Shown here in pieces: positions 9,276-18,768 of a stretch of DNA of 64,000 nucleotides. Both the position numbers and the translations under genes were made by a program. The stretch is taken from positions 8,655,001-8,719,000 of the forward strand of contig NZ_CP063373.1 in NCBI RefSeq assembly GCF_015160855.1, in the 5' to 3' direction. Numbering within the stretch: the first letter of the stretch is position 1; each line of letters opens with the position of its first letter. Under the pieces are notes generated by a model. It made no database searches. It was given only the letters and a program-made list of their open reading frames with translations, and was not told where the DNA came from. This DNA is from Streptomyces ferrugineus (GTDB lineage: Bacteria > Actinomycetota > Actinomycetes > Streptomycetales > Streptomycetaceae).

Positions 9276-9364
9276 GTTGAATGCAGCGCTCCCACCTGCG
9301 AAAACGTCCGCCAAGCTGGGCGTATCCAGCACCGATCCAGCACCGTCGGGACTTATCCAGCACA

Positions 9365-10621
9365 TCACGCTGCGGAGGCAGACTCCTCCGAGTCTGTCAC
9401 CTCCGGACGCATGGCGTTCTGCATGACGTCTCGACAACGATCCCACGCCTCGGGAACAAGGTGACCGTAGATGTCCACGGTGGTCTTGATCGACTTATGG
9501 CCGAGCCAGCGTGAGACCTCGCGGATCGGCACGCCGTTCGCCAGCGCGGCCGAGGCGAAGAAGTGCCGCAGACACCCGCGGCGTGTACTTGGCCTTGCCG
9601 TCCACATCGAGCAGGCCGGCCGACACGCACGCCTTCCTGAAGTGGTAGCCGTAGGTGGAGGCGGTGGGCATCACGCCCTTGCCACGCTGGCGCGGGGCGA
9701 AGACGACCCCGAGCCGCCGTCGCCTGCCCCTCTGATCGGTGAAGGCCACGGGCACCGGCTCCCACCGCGACAGGTGGTCGTCGATCTCCTGCTCGACGAA
9801 CGGGGCGGCCGGTACGTCCCGGTACTCGCCCTCCACCCGGTGCTTGAGCGGCACGAAGACCGTGCGGCAGTCATCGCGGTGAGCTTGGCACTGACCTGCC
9901 AACGGATCCTGACGAAACCAGGCCGTCGGCACTCGACGGAGAAGGCCAGGGCCTCGCTGGGTCGCTGGCCGATACCTGACTGAAGGTAGACCGCGAGCCG
10001 GTACTGCGGGGCGATACGCTCCGCGATCAGATCGACCTCACCCTGTGTAGGAATCTCGTCCTCGTCCACCGCGCACGGGGTCGGCCGGGATACCCGTACG
10101 CCACGGGCGGGATTGTCTGGGATGCGTTTGTCAACGACGGCCGCCTCCAGCATCGCTGCCACCATCACCATCCGGTCGTTGACGGTGGAGACCGCTAACC
10201 CCGCACCGAAGGCATGCACGTCCTTGGCGAACTCCTCGAAGTCGCGCCGCGCCAGCCCGGCCAGCATCTTCCCTCCCAGGCGCGGCACGAGATGGTTACG
10301 GATGAACCCTTCGTAGTTGCGGCGCGTCGACTCACCGATGACCCGTCGCTCCAGCCACTCCCGAGCCCAGGCCCGCAGCGGCACAAGCCCTCGCGCAGGA
10401 TCGAAGCGGATGCCCGCCTTCTTGTCGTTCTCGACCTTGTCGGCGAAAGCGTCCGCACCATCCGAGCCCACCCGACGGGGAAACGACCTCTCCCGCTGCC
10501 GCCCGCCCCTTCCGCCCGGTTCCCGGTACCGTACCGTCCACCCATGCCGACACCGCGGACGATCACAAGGAAAGTTCCGATCCCGGACGTCCCTCTTGCA
10601 CCTCTGAAAAACGCTCGCCAT
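9365..10621 (-). pseudogene. Tyrosine recombinase (integrase), two frameshifts
   Basis: Three overlapping frames together make one actinobacterial phage/AICE-type integrase. 10621 down to about 9890 holds the N-terminal domains and the first catalytic Arg (GQRPSEALAF). A second frame continues through VFVPLKHRVEGEYRDV to KYTPR near 9580. A third frame carries LRHFFASAALANG, WLGHKSIKTTVDIYGH with the Tyr nucleophile, ending at 9365. Frameshifts lie near 9870-9890 and 9570-9580; the second destroys the His of HxLR. A TTA codon sits at 10196-10198. The gene points at attL as expected for the element's own integrase. If the frameshifts are real, the element is locked in place. Confidence 0.8.
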
Positions 10622-10837
10622 CCAAGCCCCGATCCTTCGCCTGGCCCGTGCTCGAAACCGTGCACCGCCACCTCACGGCCGAGCAAGGCATTCATCACGA
10701 ATCCGCTCTTTTCCGGTGACTGTGGACTCAGCCTTACCCGCACCCCCGCGGGCATCGAGTCGGCGAGGCCCTCCTCGCCGGATGCGCTCACGCCCTCCAC
10801 GCTCGCCGCCACGCGATCCGTGCATCAGCATCGATGG

Positions 10838-10853
10838 CCATACCGCGCTATGG
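10838..10853 (+). promoter_or_regulatory. Candidate operator/-10 of toxin-antitoxin pair
   Basis: CCATA-CCGCGC-TATGG is an inverted repeat ending 7 bases before the antitoxin ATG, with TATGGT at 10849-10854 as a possible -10 element for a leaderless transcript. RHH antitoxins usually bind such repeats to autoregulate. The -35 region is not convincing. Confidence 0.35.
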
Positions 10854-10860
10854 TTGATGT

Positions 10861-11127
10861 ATGGCTACCAAGAAGGTGACTATCACTCTCGACGAAGCCC
10901 TGGTCGAAGCCCTGGCCGGAGCCGCCGAGGAAGAAGGCATCCCACTCTCCCGCCTCGTCGCTGGAGCAGCCGAACGCGAGCTGCGCCTGCGGGCCGGCCG
11001 AGCCGTCATCCAGGAGTGGCAGGCCGAACACGGCGCCTTCACCCCCGAAGAGCTCGCCGCGGCCCGCGCAGACCTGGCCGCCGCCGACGCCGAATACCTC
11101 AACAGCTCGGGAGCCTCGGCCGCGTGA
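10861..11127 (+). CDS. Ribbon-helix-helix antitoxin-like protein
   Basis: 88 aa. MATKKVTITLDEALVEAL is a typical RHH beta strand and first helix; the C-terminal half (QAEHGAFTPEELAAARADL) is a helical tail of the kind that masks a PIN toxin. The stop overlaps the GTG of the next gene, as is common in VapBC-type pairs. It probably binds the inverted repeat just upstream. Its place next to the integrase suggests a stabilisation role for the element. Confidence 0.75.
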   Translation: MATKKVTITLDEALVEALAGAAEEEGIPLSRLVAGAAERELRLRAGRAVIQEWQAEHGAFTPEELAAARADLAAADAEYLNSSGASAA

Positions 11128-11516
11128 ACATCCCCTACCTGTACGACGCCGGGGTACTCATCGCCATCGACAACGACGACCGACGCATGTGGGCCCGCCA
11201 CAGCCTGGCCCTGGACGACGGCCGGGACATCCACATCCCGTCCGTCGTCGTCAGCCAGGCGTGGCGGGACTCCCGCCGCCAGGTCAGACTCGGCAAGTTC
11301 CTCGCCGGGTGCCACGTTGTACCCGTCGGCCTCGAAACCGCCAAAACCGCAGGCATCCTCTGCGGCAAGGCCGGCACCTCCGACATCGTCGACGCCACCG
11401 TCGTGACCATGGCAGCCAGCCTCGGCGCCATCATCTGGACCTCGGACCCGAACGACATCCGCACCCTCATCGACGCCCAGGACATCAAACCCGCCCCCGT
11501 CATCCGCACCGTCTGA
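11124..11516 (+). CDS. PIN-domain toxin-like ribonuclease
   Basis: 130 aa from GTG 11124 overlapping the antitoxin stop. A PIN fold is suggested by the first acidic residue in YLYDAGVLIAID, the central SDIVDATVVTMA and the C-terminal IIWTSDPNDIRTL, the Asp residues that would hold Mg2+ in VapC-like RNases. It likely cleaves RNA unless held by the RHH protein. The order antitoxin-toxin and the coupling are classic. Confidence 0.75.
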   Translation: MNIPYLYDAGVLIAIDNDDRRMWARHSLALDDGRDIHIPSVVVSQAWRDSRRQVRLGKFLAGCHVVPVGLETAKTAGILCGKAGTSDIVDATVVTMAASLGAIIWTSDPNDIRTLIDAQDIKPAPVIRTV

Positions 11517-11551
11517 GCACCGATCACCTCCAACGACCAGCCCGTACAGGC

Positions 11552-11854
11552 TCAGAGATCGCCGAGGCGGAGACGGATGTTGCCACCTGCTCGCGTAGCG
11601 TTCTCACTGCCCGCCAGCATGGTGTTATCCCCCATCGCGACCTGCACTCTTCCGGAAGGACGAAAGGCTCGCTCTACATACACCGCCACTCTGGCATCTA
11701 CGCTGAATTCGTCACCGCCCTCTCGATCAAGTCCCGTTACAGCCGGACCCTGCACTGATTCATCTGGCGCAGCTTGTAGCGGAATGAGGGAATCCGAATA
11801 CTGGATCCTTCCGGCACTCCGAGGCGCCCGGATCGTCACCGAACAGGGGAACAT
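11552..11854 (-). CDS. Hypothetical small protein, weak evidence
   Basis: About 100 aa from ATG 11854 (the frame is open to 11890). The predicted sequence has balanced composition, unlike shadow frames elsewhere, with a hydrophilic C-terminal part (GRVQVAMGDNTMLAGSENAT). Third-position GC is only about one half, consistent with the low-GC gap, so codon bias neither supports nor excludes it. No family recognised and no clear ribosome-binding site. Confidence 0.22.
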   Translation of the reverse strand: MFPCSVTIRAPRSAGRIQYSDSLIPLQAAPDESVQGPAVTGLDREGGDEFSVDARVAVYVERAFRPSGRVQVAMGDNTMLAGSENATRAGGNIRLRLGDL

Positions 11855-11916
11855 CAGTTCGTGATCGATAAATTTCGGCCTATGAATCAAACGTGAGTGA
11901 AGGGAGTCGTCGAGCC

Positions 11917-11935
11917 GGATATCCGAGGATCCTCG
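11917..11935 (+). promoter_or_regulatory. Palindromes upstream of jetA
   Basis: GGATATCC (11917-11924) runs into the perfect 12-bp palindrome CGAGGATCCTCG (11924-11935), 36 bases before the jetA start. This is a candidate operator for the defence operon. Confidence 0.35.
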
Positions 11936-11971
11936 CTTACGGTGGTGTAGGGGATGCTAGCGTGACTGATC

Positions 11972-13495
11972 GTGTATCACGATCTACCCCACCCGCCGCC
12001 TTACTTGCCTGATGAAGGACTGGTACGCCGCGTCAAGGCGCTGGCTTGTACAGCACCGTTGCAGGCATTGGATCAGCGCAAGGCGTCGCTGGACTGGGCA
12101 GATGCCAAGGTCTATCACATGGCCGAAATCGCGTTGCACACGATCGATCAGGTCACTATCGCGATGGACTTCGACGCCGGAGCTGAGCACGCCAAGGTAC
12201 TTGAACAGGTAAAACACTTCGTCGCTGCCCAGGCCCCCGACAGGGGCGACGCCGAGCACGCCGCTGTAGCCGACTGGGTGCTCCAGCGGCTGATCAATGT
12301 CGGCACCATCGAACGTGGATTCTCCTGGCACTATGGGCTTGTCGGGGATGAGGGGACCTACAACCGCTTCGAGTTCGACTTCAAATTGCTGGTGGAACAG
12401 TCGACACCCGACGGGTTTTCACTGCGGGCCACCGACGAGGCCATCAACGTACTCGTCGGCGCATTGGACACAGACGTGGAATCCGCGCAGATCGCCGCCG
12501 AGGTAAAACTCGACAACCTCATCAGGCGCGGTCGGCTTGCCGACGCCAAACTCGCCGCCGAACAGGCCAGGTACCGCACAGTCCAATATGGAGAGACACT
12601 ACGTCGCTACCTCGATGCCACCCGTCGCGACGTTCGCACCGTGGACTGGGAACGGGTAGTACCAGACCTGCTACTGGACGCGCTTGAGCACATCGAGGGC
12701 CGCTACACGGCGGAGCATGCCATCCTGACCAATATCACCGCCGCGCGGGACGACTCTGACGATCCGCGCCACAAGCAGCGGGCAGCGGAACTCGTGGAGA
12801 TCGTCCGCGACTGCATCCGCCGTCATATGCAGCTCCAGAAAGCTGTACAGGAAGCGGGTGATCAGTTCCGTTCCGAACAGGACCGTCAGCTGTTCTTCGG
12901 CGAACCACAGCGCGCCGCGCTCCACTTGCATGGACAACTGCTGGTACCGCTACTCGGACTTCCAGTGGGCAAAGCACTCGGGCCGGTGTACGACTTCTTC
13001 CGTGGGGCGGTCGCTCCTGCGCCCCCTGAAGTTCTCACGCTGCCGTCACTTGTGGCGCGTCTCCTGCAACCCCCCTCGGAGCCCGAGAGATTCGCCGGCG
13101 AGGTCCGAGATCCTCAGTTCGACCCCGTGCCGGAACGGGAATTGTTCACTCCCGAACATTTTAGGCTTGCGGGCGAGATCCTCTCCTTGCCCGATGGCTC
13201 CGCGTCTCTGAGCGACGTGCTCGCACGTGCGTGCCGCTATGAGCCTCAGGTCGCGCGGCTGGTGATGCACCGGGCGGCACACGCTTTCAACCCGTCCGTC
13301 GGTGACGCGGTGCGTGAGCAGGTACCTGAGGTCTTGATCGCCGTGCCCACCGGGGGTCCCCTTCACGGCGCGCAGTTCGGCGGCGATGAACTGTGGCTCA
13401 CAAAAGCGGGCGTAAGGCCAGTCGTTCCAGGATCGGAGGAGCCAGGTACGGCTCGGCACGAGGAGTTCGGTGATGAGATCTCGCTTCACGGATGA
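11972..13495 (+). CDS. jetA: Wadjet JetA (MksF/kleisin-like subunit)
   Basis: 507 aa from GTG 11972 (no good SD; possibly leaderless). I recognise it mainly from context: first of four overlapping genes in the order kleisin-like, small winged-helix, giant SMC, TOPRIM. Long helical stretches occupy residues about 60-330 (e.g. KLAAEQARYRTVQYGETLRRY), and a winged-helix-like C-terminus (RLAGEILSLPDGSASLSDV) is plausible. In Wadjet systems JetA bridges the SMC heads as the kleisin in a condensin-like complex with JetB and JetC. It overlaps jetB by 23 bases. Confidence 0.75.
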   Translation: MYHDLPHPPPYLPDEGLVRRVKALACTAPLQALDQRKASLDWADAKVYHMAEIALHTIDQVTIAMDFDAGAEHAKVLEQVKHFVAAQAPDRGDAEHAAVADWVLQRLINVGTIERGFSWHYGLVGDEGTYNRFEFDFKLLVEQSTPDGFSLRATDEAINVLVGALDTDVESAQIAAEVKLDNLIRRGRLADAKLAAEQARYRTVQYGETLRRYLDATRRDVRTVDWERVVPDLLLDALEHIEGRYTAEHAILTNITAARDDSDDPRHKQRAAELVEIVRDCIRRHMQLQKAVQEAGDQFRSEQDRQLFFGEPQRAALHLHGQLLVPLLGLPVGKALGPVYDFFRGAVAPAPPEVLTLPSLVARLLQPPSEPERFAGEVRDPQFDPVPERELFTPEHFRLAGEILSLPDGSASLSDVLARACRYEPQVARLVMHRAAHAFNPSVGDAVREQVPEVLIAVPTGGPLHGAQFGGDELWLTKAGVRPVVPGSEEPGTARHEEFGDEISLHG

Positions 13496-14276
13496 CGACG
13501 CCGAGCAGGCCGCGCAGCTGCTCGCTTTCGCTATGCGTCCTCGGCTGCTGCCGAGTCGTGACAACGCCTATCGAGAGCTTCTGCGCCGCTACCGGCACGA
13601 CGGCGCGTTCCGGACGTTGACCGGACGGATCGCCGCCGGTCTGGGGCTCAGGGTGCTGGGGGAACACGAGGACATCGGCCTCGCGATCGCGGCCGACGGC
13701 AGTTCTCCGTTCGAGACCAGGATGGAGACCTACGCCCGCCGCACCCAGAAGGAAGGCGGCTACGCCGAGCGCTTTCTGCACGGCATCATCCACCTTGCCG
13801 TCGCCGCGGTGTCCTTTCCCCGGCCGGACGACCTCGCCAAGGACGAGTACGTCGGCAGGGTCAGTGTCGACGTGGTCGACGCCGTCGTTCGCGAAGCCTG
13901 CGACCGGCTGCGTGAAAAAGCGGCGTCCCGTGAGGAGTCGGCCGACGTACCCAGTGACGCACCGGAACTGGAATTGGCGTGGCACGCGTATGCCAACCGT
14001 CCGGAGACATTCCCCACCAAGGACAAGCGTCGAGCGATGAACACCACCAAGGGCATGGTTTCCCGGGCTCTGAACTTCCTTGCGGAGCAGGGCTTCCTGA
14101 CGCCGGTGAAGAACGCCGGCGAGGACGTCTTCCAGACCACACGGCGTTACCAGCTTCAGGTGCGTGAACTTGCGGCCACCAGCGCCTTCGAGGAGTTGGT
14201 GGCGCTGGGCGTGGTACCTCCCATGGCTGTGACGACCGGCCCGGGAACCGTGGCGGAGGCCCCGGAGGATGTATGA
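13473..14276 (+). CDS. jetB: Wadjet JetB (MksE/KITE-like subunit)
   Basis: 267 aa from ATG 13473 with SD AGGAG 8 bases upstream (a GTG lies one codon earlier). The C-terminal part has winged-helix character (KGMVSRALNFLAEQGFLTPVK), as expected for a KITE subunit that binds the kleisin. It overlaps jetA by 23 and jetC by 8 bases. Alone it would be unrecognisable; the call rests on position, size and the wHTH region. Confidence 0.72.
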   Translation: MRSRFTDDDAEQAAQLLAFAMRPRLLPSRDNAYRELLRRYRHDGAFRTLTGRIAAGLGLRVLGEHEDIGLAIAADGSSPFETRMETYARRTQKEGGYAERFLHGIIHLAVAAVSFPRPDDLAKDEYVGRVSVDVVDAVVREACDRLREKAASREESADVPSDAPELELAWHAYANRPETFPTKDKRRAMNTTKGMVSRALNFLAEQGFLTPVKNAGEDVFQTTRRYQLQVRELAATSAFEELVALGVVPPMAVTTGPGTVAEAPEDV

Positions 14277-17200
14277 ACTGTCCCGAGTGCTCCTGCAGTC
14301 CGTCGGGCCCAAGGCGGCGCGCTACGAGAACGTTCTCCTGGACTTCAGCGGCGTCGGAGATCCCATCGCCGACCGCCCCGCCACCTTGTTCAGCGTCAGG
14401 GACGAGCAACCTGTCCGGCGCCCCTCTCCGGCCACGGTGCTCTTCCTCGAGAACGGCGGCGGCAAGTCTGTACTGATCAAGCTGATCTTCTCGGTCCTGC
14501 TGCCCGGACGCCGGCAAGTGGTGGGCACCCGTGATCCTCGTACGCTGAGCGGATTCGTGCTCGACAACGATGTGGGCCACATCGCGCTGGAGTGGACACA
14601 CACCCGCAGCGGGCGTCGGCTGGTGACCGGCAAGGTCGCCGAGTGGCGCCACCTCAAGGCGACTCAGGACCCGTCCAACTTGCTGGAACGCTGGTACCAC
14701 TTCCGCCCTACACGGGGGACCACACTCGACACCCTCCCGGTGGCCGAGGACGGACGATATCTGCGGCTGACCGATTTCATCGGCGAACTCGACGAGGCAC
14801 AACGAACTGATCCCGAACTCGAATTCGATCATTTCCGCGTTCAGTCGGAGTGGACGGAACGACTCACTGACCTCGGCTTGGATCCCGAACTCTTCCGCTA
14901 CCAACGGGCGATGAACGCCGGGGAAGGTGAGGCGGCCGACGTCTTCTCCTTCGCCAGCGACGCCGCTTTCGTAGAGTTCCTGTTGTCGGCCGTGGTACCC
15001 ACCGGACCGGCACAGGATCTCGCCAACCTGCTGAACTCCTACGGCGACAAGCTCGGCAGGCGTGGTGCGCTGACCCTGGAACGGGACTTCGTAGCCGGCG
15101 CTCTTGAGTTCCTCGAGCCGCTGGCCGATATCCATACCACCGCTCTCACCGCCCAGGAGGAACAGCGGGCCGCGAGGAGGATGCTCGACGCCTTCGTCCG
15201 TTCGGTGAAGGTACGCACGTACCGCGAGGCCGAGGCTGCGAAGGCCAGCGAGGAAGTTGCCAAACGCCTCGGCGGCGACCTGCGGCGGGCGGTGCTCCAC
15301 CACGAGAGACTCACGTCTGCGGCTCGTGAACTCGGCCGCCTCACAGCGTTGTTGAAGCTGGACGAAGCCGAGGAGGAACAGCAGAAGGCCCGCGCCGCGT
15401 GGAACCGAGCGCAAGAGACCGAACGCGCCTGGAAGGTCGTACCCCGCCTGGCCAAGAGCCTGGAAGCGACCGCCAACGCGAACCGGTTGCGTGAGCTGGT
15501 CCGGCGTACTGAGGAAGCCGCCCTTCCGGCACTGCAGGCCCGGGACACCGCGCTGGAGGTTCTCGTCGGGGCGTTGCGCACCATGTCACGGCGCCTCACT
15601 GAGCAGGCGGAGACGGCGCGGCATCAGGCAGAGAGCGAACGCACGCTGTCCGAGCAGGCTCAAGCCGAGTACAACGCGGCCGTCGGCCTGGCTGCCGAGC
15701 ACCGGGCGCAGGCCAAGGCGCTCGACGCCCGTATCCAGGAAGTGCGGGACGCCCTCGCGGACGCTGTGCGTGAAGGTCTGCTGAGCGACGGCATGACAGC
15801 TCGTGACGCCGCGAGGCAAGCCGAGGAGGAGGCCCGTCAGAACGCCGAGGAGATATCCCGGCAGGAATCCGCAGCCGAGGACGCGGCGGGGCTTCACGAT
15901 GCTTCCCAGCGAGCTTGCCGAGCCGCCGAACAGGTTTTGGTCGAGGCCCTGCACTCTCTTGATCTGGCCCGCCGCGACTGGACGAGAGCCGACGAGCGCA
16001 CCCGTGCGCTGGAATCGGAGATCCAGCCTCTTGCACTCCTGGACATCGAACGTCTCGACCTTGAGGTGGACGCTCCCAGGCTGGTCGGCAAACTCGCTCA
16101 GCGACGTGATGCCGCTGATGTGGCAAGGACCGAGATCCGTATCGCCATGGTCCGTGACGAACGTGCCAGGCTCGCGTTGGAGACGAACGAACTGCTGCCT
16201 CCCTCCCCGGAGGCCGCGGAAGCATGCGAAACATTGCGAGAAGCCGGTATCGACGCCTATACCGGCTGGGACTACCTCGCCGGTCTGCCCCGGGTCGAGC
16301 AGCGCCGTGCGTTCATCGAGCGCGTGCCGCATCTGGTTACGGGTGTGCTCCTGAACGATCCCGAGCAGACGGCGCAGGCAACGGAGATCCTGGTCTCGCG
16401 GAAGCTGTGGCCCAGCACGCTAGTGGCGCTGGGAACCACCACGGACATGCACGAACCCGACGCATCACTCTCCGGGCTGGATTTCGTGGTGCCTCCGCAT
16501 CCGGCGCTGTACGACGAGAGAGCAGCCGCGGAGGAGCGGCTCGCCCTCGGTCGTCGCCATGACGAACACCGCGCACAGATCGCCGAGTGGGACGCCCGGC
16601 AACGTATGTTCCTCTCGCTACTCAACCGCCTTGAGGAGTGGCGGGTGGACTTCCCTGAAGGAAGGCTCGCCGAACTGCGCGAAATCGTCACCGTCCGGGC
16701 GCAGGCTCGCGACGAGGCCCAGGAGGCGCTGACCGAACAGACCGAGCAGTGTGAGGTCGCAGCCGCCCGTCTCAAGGCCATCCGCGAAGCCATTCCGCCG
16801 CTTCGTACGGCGCAGTCGGCACTGGAAACCCGTAAGTCCACGTTGAGTGGGCTGGCCGGCCAGGAGGAGCGGATCCCCGACTGGCAGACCGCGGTAGACC
16901 AGGCTCGGACGGCCGAGGTACGAGCACGAGAGATCGCTCAACAGGCAGAAAAGGCCGCCGAAAATCACCGGGCCGCCAGCGCTGAACACGTGCGCACGAT
17001 GGACCGCCTGACCGGCTCCGCACACCGGGTGACCGCCGAACTGAATGAGCTTCCAGGCGCCGACGCCGTTGTGGAGAACAGGACAGAGGTTCCGGCGGAA
17101 CCGCTCCCCGTACTGCGCCGTGCCTACGAGGCCGCGGCCATCGAGTACGAACGCGCATCCGTTGGCGCCGATCTGCTCCTCGACATGCGTCAGGCGGAGC

Positions 17201-18768
17201 AACGCGAGAAGCAAGCGGCGCAGGAGCTGGGTGATCCTTCTCCCGAAACACGAGCAGCCGCCCAGACGTTGCTGAACGGCCCTGACGGAGTGGACGGCGC
17301 GAGCCGGGCCGCCGCTCAACGCCGTGCCGAACAGGCGGTCTCCGACTGCCAGATCTCACTGTCCGAGGCGGACGCGAGTGTCGCGGAGCACCGAGCGATT
17401 CTCAAAGACTTTCCGGAACCGCTCACCGACATGGATCTCGCTCCCTACGGCCCGCCTCTGCACGTCTTGCACGGTATGCGCCTGATCGAGGCGGCGGAGC
17501 ACGATCGGGACGAAGCAGAACGTATCCGGCGTGAACTCGCCTACCACAGCGAGCGCGCCGAGCGCACTGCCGCCGCCCTGCGCTCCTCCGCGAAGAACTT
17601 CACGGACCTGATCACCGTATTGTCCCGGTCGAGCGAGCCTCGCGAAGACGACATACCGTACGAGGGCGGTGTCTCGGCAGCCCGGGACCGGCACACCATA
17701 CTGAAGACCGAGTACGACCGGATCGGGACAAAGGTCGAGGCGGCACTCGCCGAAGAACGAACGCTGACCGACCAGCTGGTCGGGTTCGCCGCGGACGCAC
17801 GGTTCGGAGGGCTACCCACCCCCAGCCGTACCGTCATCCAGTCCTGTCCTCGTGCCGAACTGCCGGCGCGGGCGGCCGAATGGAGCGACAGCCTTCGCCC
17901 CAGACTGCGTAGCCTCACCGTGGACCTGGATTCCATCGAGCGGCACCGCCGGCAGATCGTGCTCCAACTGTGCCAGCAGGTGCAGGAGGCACTGCGGACC
18001 TTGAAGCGGGCACAGTCCCTTTCCCGGCTGCCCAGAGGGCTACAGGAGTGGTCCGAGCAGGAATTCCTGCGGATCCGCTTCACCGAGGTCTCCGAACAGG
18101 CACTGGAGGACCGGCTCGGCACCGTCGTGGACGAGACCGCCGAAGCGGTGATCCAGGGAAAGGAGATCAAACGGGACGGCTTGGCCTTGCTGTTGCACGG
18201 CGTCACCGAAGCAGTGGCTCCTAAGGGGTTCCGGGTGCGGATCCTCAAGCCCGACGCCGTTCTACGGACAGAGCGGGTACCCGTCTCGGCCATGAAGGAC
18301 CTCTTCTCGGGTGGCCAGGTGCTGACCGCGGCCATCGTCCTCTACTGCACCATGGCAGCGCTGCGCGCAAACGAGAAGGGCAGGGTCCAGCACCGCCGGA
18401 ATTCAGGTGTGCTGTTCCTGGACAACCCGATCGGTCGTGCCTCGGCCGGTTATCTGCTGCGGCTTCAGCAGTCGGTCGCCCGTGCGCTGGGTGTCCAACT
18501 CGTCTACACCACAGGGCTGAACGATCTGGCGGTCCTGGACTCCTTCCCGCTCGTCATCCGTCTGCGCAACGACGCCGACCTACGCGCACACCGCATGTAC
18601 CTCACCGTCGTGGGCGACAGGAGGAAGCATCTTCTCGAGCCTCTTGAGGAGGGCGAGAACCCGGTGATCACGTCCATCAGGTACCACGCACGTGCCGACG
18701 CAGAGCACAACCACCACCAGGATCCCGAGGAAGAGAGCGTTGACCGATCTGAGTCGTCCCGCGCGTGA
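14269..18768 (+). CDS. jetC: Wadjet JetC (SMC/MksB-like ATPase)
   Basis: 1499 aa. It has an SMC architecture: N-terminal head with Walker A variant LENGGGKS (residues 61-68), very long Glu/Arg/Ala-rich coiled coils from about 290 to 1300 with a hinge-like globular segment near 640-760, and a C-terminal head with signature LFSGGQ (1345-1350) and a Walker B-like VLFLDNPIG. The residue after the Walker B Asp (1385) is Asn1386 where SMC proteins usually have the catalytic Glu. In Wadjet the SMC motor extrudes DNA loops and senses small circles. The length and LENGGGKS head suggest the type II group rather than type I, but I cannot confirm the subtype. Confidence 0.85.
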   Translation: MYELSRVLLQSVGPKAARYENVLLDFSGVGDPIADRPATLFSVRDEQPVRRPSPATVLFLENGGGKSVLIKLIFSVLLPGRRQVVGTRDPRTLSGFVLDNDVGHIALEWTHTRSGRRLVTGKVAEWRHLKATQDPSNLLERWYHFRPTRGTTLDTLPVAEDGRYLRLTDFIGELDEAQRTDPELEFDHFRVQSEWTERLTDLGLDPELFRYQRAMNAGEGEAADVFSFASDAAFVEFLLSAVVPTGPAQDLANLLNSYGDKLGRRGALTLERDFVAGALEFLEPLADIHTTALTAQEEQRAARRMLDAFVRSVKVRTYREAEAAKASEEVAKRLGGDLRRAVLHHERLTSAARELGRLTALLKLDEAEEEQQKARAAWNRAQETERAWKVVPRLAKSLEATANANRLRELVRRTEEAALPALQARDTALEVLVGALRTMSRRLTEQAETARHQAESERTLSEQAQAEYNAAVGLAAEHRAQAKALDARIQEVRDALADAVREGLLSDGMTARDAARQAEEEARQNAEEISRQESAAEDAAGLHDASQRACRAAEQVLVEALHSLDLARRDWTRADERTRALESEIQPLALLDIERLDLEVDAPRLVGKLAQRRDAADVARTEIRIAMVRDERARLALETNELLPPSPEAAEACETLREAGIDAYTGWDYLAGLPRVEQRRAFIERVPHLVTGVLLNDPEQTAQATEILVSRKLWPSTLVALGTTTDMHEPDASLSGLDFVVPPHPALYDERAAAEERLALGRRHDEHRAQIAEWDARQRMFLSLLNRLEEWRVDFPEGRLAELREIVTVRAQARDEAQEALTEQTEQCEVAAARLKAIREAIPPLRTAQSALETRKSTLSGLAGQEERIPDWQTAVDQARTAEVRAREIAQQAEKAAENHRAASAEHVRTMDRLTGSAHRVTAELNELPGADAVVENRTEVPAEPLPVLRRAYEAAAIEYERASVGADLLLDMRQAEQREKQAAQELGDPSPETRAAAQTLLNGPDGVDGASRAAAQRRAEQAVSDCQISLSEADASVAEHRAILKDFPEPLTDMDLAPYGPPLHVLHGMRLIEAAEHDRDEAERIRRELAYHSERAERTAAALRSSAKNFTDLITVLSRSSEPREDDIPYEGGVSAARDRHTILKTEYDRIGTKVEAALAEERTLTDQLVGFAADARFGGLPTPSRTVIQSCPRAELPARAAEWSDSLRPRLRSLTVDLDSIERHRRQIVLQLCQQVQEALRTLKRAQSLSRLPRGLQEWSEQEFLRIRFTEVSEQALEDRLGTVVDETAEAVIQGKEIKRDGLALLLHGVTEAVAPKGFRVRILKPDAVLRTERVPVSAMKDLFSGGQVLTAAIVLYCTMAALRANEKGRVQHRRNSGVLFLDNPIGRASAGYLLRLQQSVARALGVQLVYTTGLNDLAVLDSFPLVIRLRNDADLRAHRMYLTVVGDRRKHLLEPLEEGENPVITSIRYHARADAEHNHHQDPEEESVDRSESSRA

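Larger units (their letters stand above)
11517..11971. other. 455-bp gap between toxin-antitoxin and jetA
   Basis: Markedly more AT-rich than the chromosome. No confident gene; it holds a weak minus-strand frame (entry at 11552) and a palindromic stretch close to jetA. It must include the promoter of the jet operon, but I could not pick a clear -35/-10 pair. Confidence 0.5.

Noticed and set aside
9210..9364. tRNA gene as the integration target
   Set aside because: No cloverleaf seen at either repeat; the repeats instead match the ychF 3' end.
11577..11864. Plus-strand 95-aa frame before jetA
   Set aside because: Ser/Thr/Pro-rich with no ribosome site; opposite a slightly better minus-strand frame.
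13861..15414. Long minus-strand frame opposite jetB/jetC
   Set aside because: Antisense shadow typical of high-GC DNA; the plus-strand genes have overlapping starts and family motifs.
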